From assembly GCA_937870805.1 (NCBI GenBank), contig CALMZT010000957.1:1-6633 (forward strand): a DNA stretch of 6,633 nucleotides. The letters are read 5' to 3'. The number at the start of each line of letters is the position of its first letter. Within the stretch, counting starts at the first letter, position 1. Both the position numbers and the translations under genes were made by a program. The notes beneath the pieces are model-generated. The model was not told the origin of the DNA and did no database searches. It worked only from the letters and a program-made list of their open reading frames with translations. This DNA comes from an uncultured Chloroflexota bacterium. GTDB taxonomy: Bacteria > Chloroflexota > Anaerolineae > Aggregatilineales > Phototrophicaceae. Shown in pieces: positions 5,470-6,633 of this stretch.

Positions 5470-5811
5470 ATGCAGTTAACAATTAAATACGGACATCCGC
5501 GTAGGGGCGCACCCATGTGTGCGCCCTGAGGGACAAAAACGAATATTCAGATAGGTTCTAATGCAGTTGAACGATTAAAGACGGAATTCCCGTGTAGGGG
5601 CGCACCTATGTGTGCGCCCTGAGGGACAAAAACGAATATTCAGATAGATTCTAATGCAGTTAACAATTAAATACGGACATTCGCGTAGGGGCGCACCTAT
5701 GTGTGCGCCCTGAGGGACAAAAACGAATATTCAGATAGGTTCTAATGCAGTTGAACGATTAAAGACGGAATTCCCGTGTAGGGGCGCACCTATGTGTGCG
5801 CCCTGAGGGAC
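5470..5811 (+). repeat. Tandem array of four hairpin units in A-B-A-B order (184-bp dimer)
   Basis: The units are A1 5470-5560 (91 bp), B1 5561-5653 (93 bp), A2 5654-5744 (91 bp) and B2 5745-5811, cut off after GAGGGAC. A units start ATGCAGTTAACAATTAAATA and B units ATGCAGTTGAACGATTAAAG. Each carries GTAGGGG (starting at 5501, 5594, 5685 and 5778), the GGGCGCAC/GTGCGCCC hairpin with a 6-nt loop, and GAGGGAC. All but B2 end CGAATATTCAGATAGGTTCTA (B1 has one G-to-A change). Dimer spacing is exactly 184 bp for both A and B, so an A-B pair was duplicated as a block. The right ends match the element at 1060-1152. There is no ORF and no CRISPR-like variable spacing. Confidence 0.85.
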
Positions 5812-5867
5812 TCACGTTAAAATATTCTCTAGAGCTTATTCCAAAATTCACGCTCGTAGAGGACGAC

Positions 5868-5975
5868 ATGCAAACGCCGTTCGCCTGTATTGTCCCTGCC
5901 AATGAGCGCGACTCAACTGCTAATTGGAAATTTACATTACACTTCGCATTAAAGTGTCAAAAGGAACTCAAATAG
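5868..5975 (+). CDS. Possible 35-residue small ORF (doubtful)
   Basis: An ATG at 5868 opens 35 codons ending at TAG 5973-5975. AGAGG lies six bases upstream (5857-5861), a fair ribosome-binding site. The peptide begins MQTPFACIVPANERDSTANW and ends in a basic stretch CQKELK. I do not recognise it; it could be a remnant of a longer gene broken when the adjoining repeat array formed. The rest of 5812-6030 is AT-richer than the metabolic genes. It holds no convincing promoter: TATAAC at 5999-6004 resembles a -10 box, but there is no matching -35. Confidence 0.2.
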   Translation: MQTPFACIVPANERDSTANWKFTLHFALKCQKELK

Positions 5976-6030
5976 AAGAACATCTGTGCTAACATCCATA
6001 TAACGATGATAGTCAAATGAGGAGTTCGCG

Positions 6031-6504
6031 ATGACTAAACGCTTCACCCCTGAATATCACAGCACTATTTTGCAGATTCTGGATAACAATCGTGGCAATA
6101 TTATACGCACTAGTTTACAAACGGGCGTTTCCGAACGGACGCTCTACAGTTGGCAGCGCAAACGTGCATTGTCGCAACAACAGCCTCAAAACTTGCAGCA
6201 ATCGCTTTCTTTGCCGCCGCCGCAAAATTCGGAAGACGAATTTGCCTTACTTCGCCAACGATTAATGCGCAACATTTTGGCAATTGCTGACTCACTTGAA
6301 CTGAACATCGAAAGTGGTTCTCTGACTGCTCGTGTCAAGGCGATCAGAACCCTGCTGGACAGTCTGATGGATTTAGAGAGCCAGTTTGAAACGGAGTCAT
6401 CTACACCCATCTTTAGGATCGAATATGTTGATGAACACGGGCGCGTTCATAATTCGCCACCGAAGGAAGCCTTCAACGATGATGAAAGCCACTACATGGA
6501 ATAA
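6031..6504 (+). CDS. Orphan helix-turn-helix protein, terminase-small-subunit-like or transposase-associated
   Basis: The product has 157 residues from ATG 6031, with AGGAG six bases upstream (6020-6024). Residues 20-45 (NRGNIIRTSLQTGVSERTLY onward to SWQRKR) form a clear helix-turn-helix of the type found in phage terminase small subunits and IS transposase N-termini. A Gln/Pro-rich linker (about 48-66) follows, then a predicted helical segment (about 69-120) and an acidic tail with FRIEYVDEHGRVHNSPP (128-144), which from memory resembles tails of some phage-like small terminase proteins. No nuclease or DDE catalytic domain is present and no large terminase follows in the window. Base composition differs sharply from the metabolic genes: bases 6061-6120 have 21 G+C of 60, against 39 of 60 for 2101-2160. 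That suggests transfer, possibly a prophage or mobile-element remnant. A simple transcription regulator cannot be excluded. Confidence 0.75.
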   Translation: MTKRFTPEYHSTILQILDNNRGNIIRTSLQTGVSERTLYSWQRKRALSQQQPQNLQQSLSLPPPQNSEDEFALLRQRLMRNILAIADSLELNIESGSLTARVKAIRTLLDSLMDLESQFETESSTPIFRIEYVDEHGRVHNSPPKEAFNDDESHYME

Positions 6505-6537
6505 CGTGACTTCAGGTTAACCGATACCGACTTATTT

Positions 6538-6555
6538 GTAGGGGCGAACCTTTGT
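6538..6555 (+). repeat. Broken GTAGGGG hairpin repeat (left half only)
   Basis: GTAGGGGCGAACCTTTGT matches the left arm and loop of the 4226-4251 type hairpin. The expected GTTCGCCC is replaced by ATTCTCAGG. The right half is missing, so the copy is truncated or was interrupted at about 6555. Confidence 0.6.
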
Positions 6556-6587
6556 ATTCTCAGGCATCAAGATAACGCTTAATGCTT

Positions 6588-6633
6588 CCCGCAGCGGGTT
6601 CAAAACCCGCCGCTAGACAGAATCTGTAAACCT
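6588..6633 (-). repeat. Inverted third copy of the double-hairpin block, cut by the window edge
   Basis: Read on the minus strand, it runs AGGTTTACAGATTC, then a spacer with TAGC, then a stem with the same GGGTTTTGAACCC apex as 1208-1230 and 2584-2606. On the + strand the stem is GCGGGTT 6594-6600 / AACCCGC 6604-6610 with a CAA loop, extended past one mismatch by two more pairs. The stem base differs from the other copies while pairing is mostly kept. The AACCTCT/AGAGGTT hairpin would begin at the cut edge. Confidence 0.6.

Noticed and set aside
5470..5811. CRISPR array
   Set aside because: The period is 91/93 bp, the intervening segments are near-identical between alternate units, the repeats contain long palindromes, and there is no cas gene.

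Overview
The window looks like a chromosomal segment of an environmental bacterium, most plausibly a member of the Chloroflexota (Anaerolineae-like). This is an inference from the style of the sequence: GC-rich sugar-acid catabolism genes separated by long gaps packed with short hairpin repeats that begin GTAGGGGCG and end CGCCC. I know such repeats from Chloroflexota and cyanobacterial genomes, but no marker gene here fixes the taxonomy.

Layout: all six supported genes are on the + strand. (1) The 3' part of a mannonate dehydratase gene (uxuA), cut by the left edge. (2) A 656-bp gap holding at least five repeat modules. (3) A metallopeptidase-family M24 (Xaa-Pro dipeptidase-like) gene. (4) A 243-bp gap with two hairpin elements. 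(5) An SDR dehydrogenase gene overlapping by one base (TGATG) with an RraA/HMG-aldolase-like gene. (6) A 258-bp gap with a hairpin between AT-rich, partly complementary flanks. (7) A DUF4432 (galactose-mutarotase-like fold) gene. (8) A 597-bp gap with a four-unit tandem array arranged A-B-A-B, then about 200 bp of AT-richer sequence with one doubtful 35-codon ORF. (9) A low-GC orphan helix-turn-helix gene. (10) A terminal gap with a broken hairpin repeat and an inverted copy of the hairpin block seen upstream of two other genes.

How the genes may work together: UxuA makes 2-keto-3-deoxygluconate from mannonate. A DUF4432 mutarotase-like protein, an SDR of the sugar-dehydrogenase type and an RraA-type aldolase beside it suggest a hexuronate or related sugar-acid route. 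In that route the SDR would interconvert the sugar acid and its keto form, and the RraA protein might cleave a 2-keto acid to pyruvate. The substrate cannot be read from the sequence. The M24 protein has no obvious place in that route.

The most notable content lies between the genes: a modular repeat system. Stems covary between copies, terminal inverted repeats bracket two different internal cargoes, and a composite element consists of two hairpins facing each other. A 91/93-bp pair has been duplicated as a 184-bp unit, and a double-hairpin block sits just before the ribosome-binding sites of two genes and recurs inverted at the right edge. I see no CRISPR array, tRNA, rRNA or complete insertion sequence.
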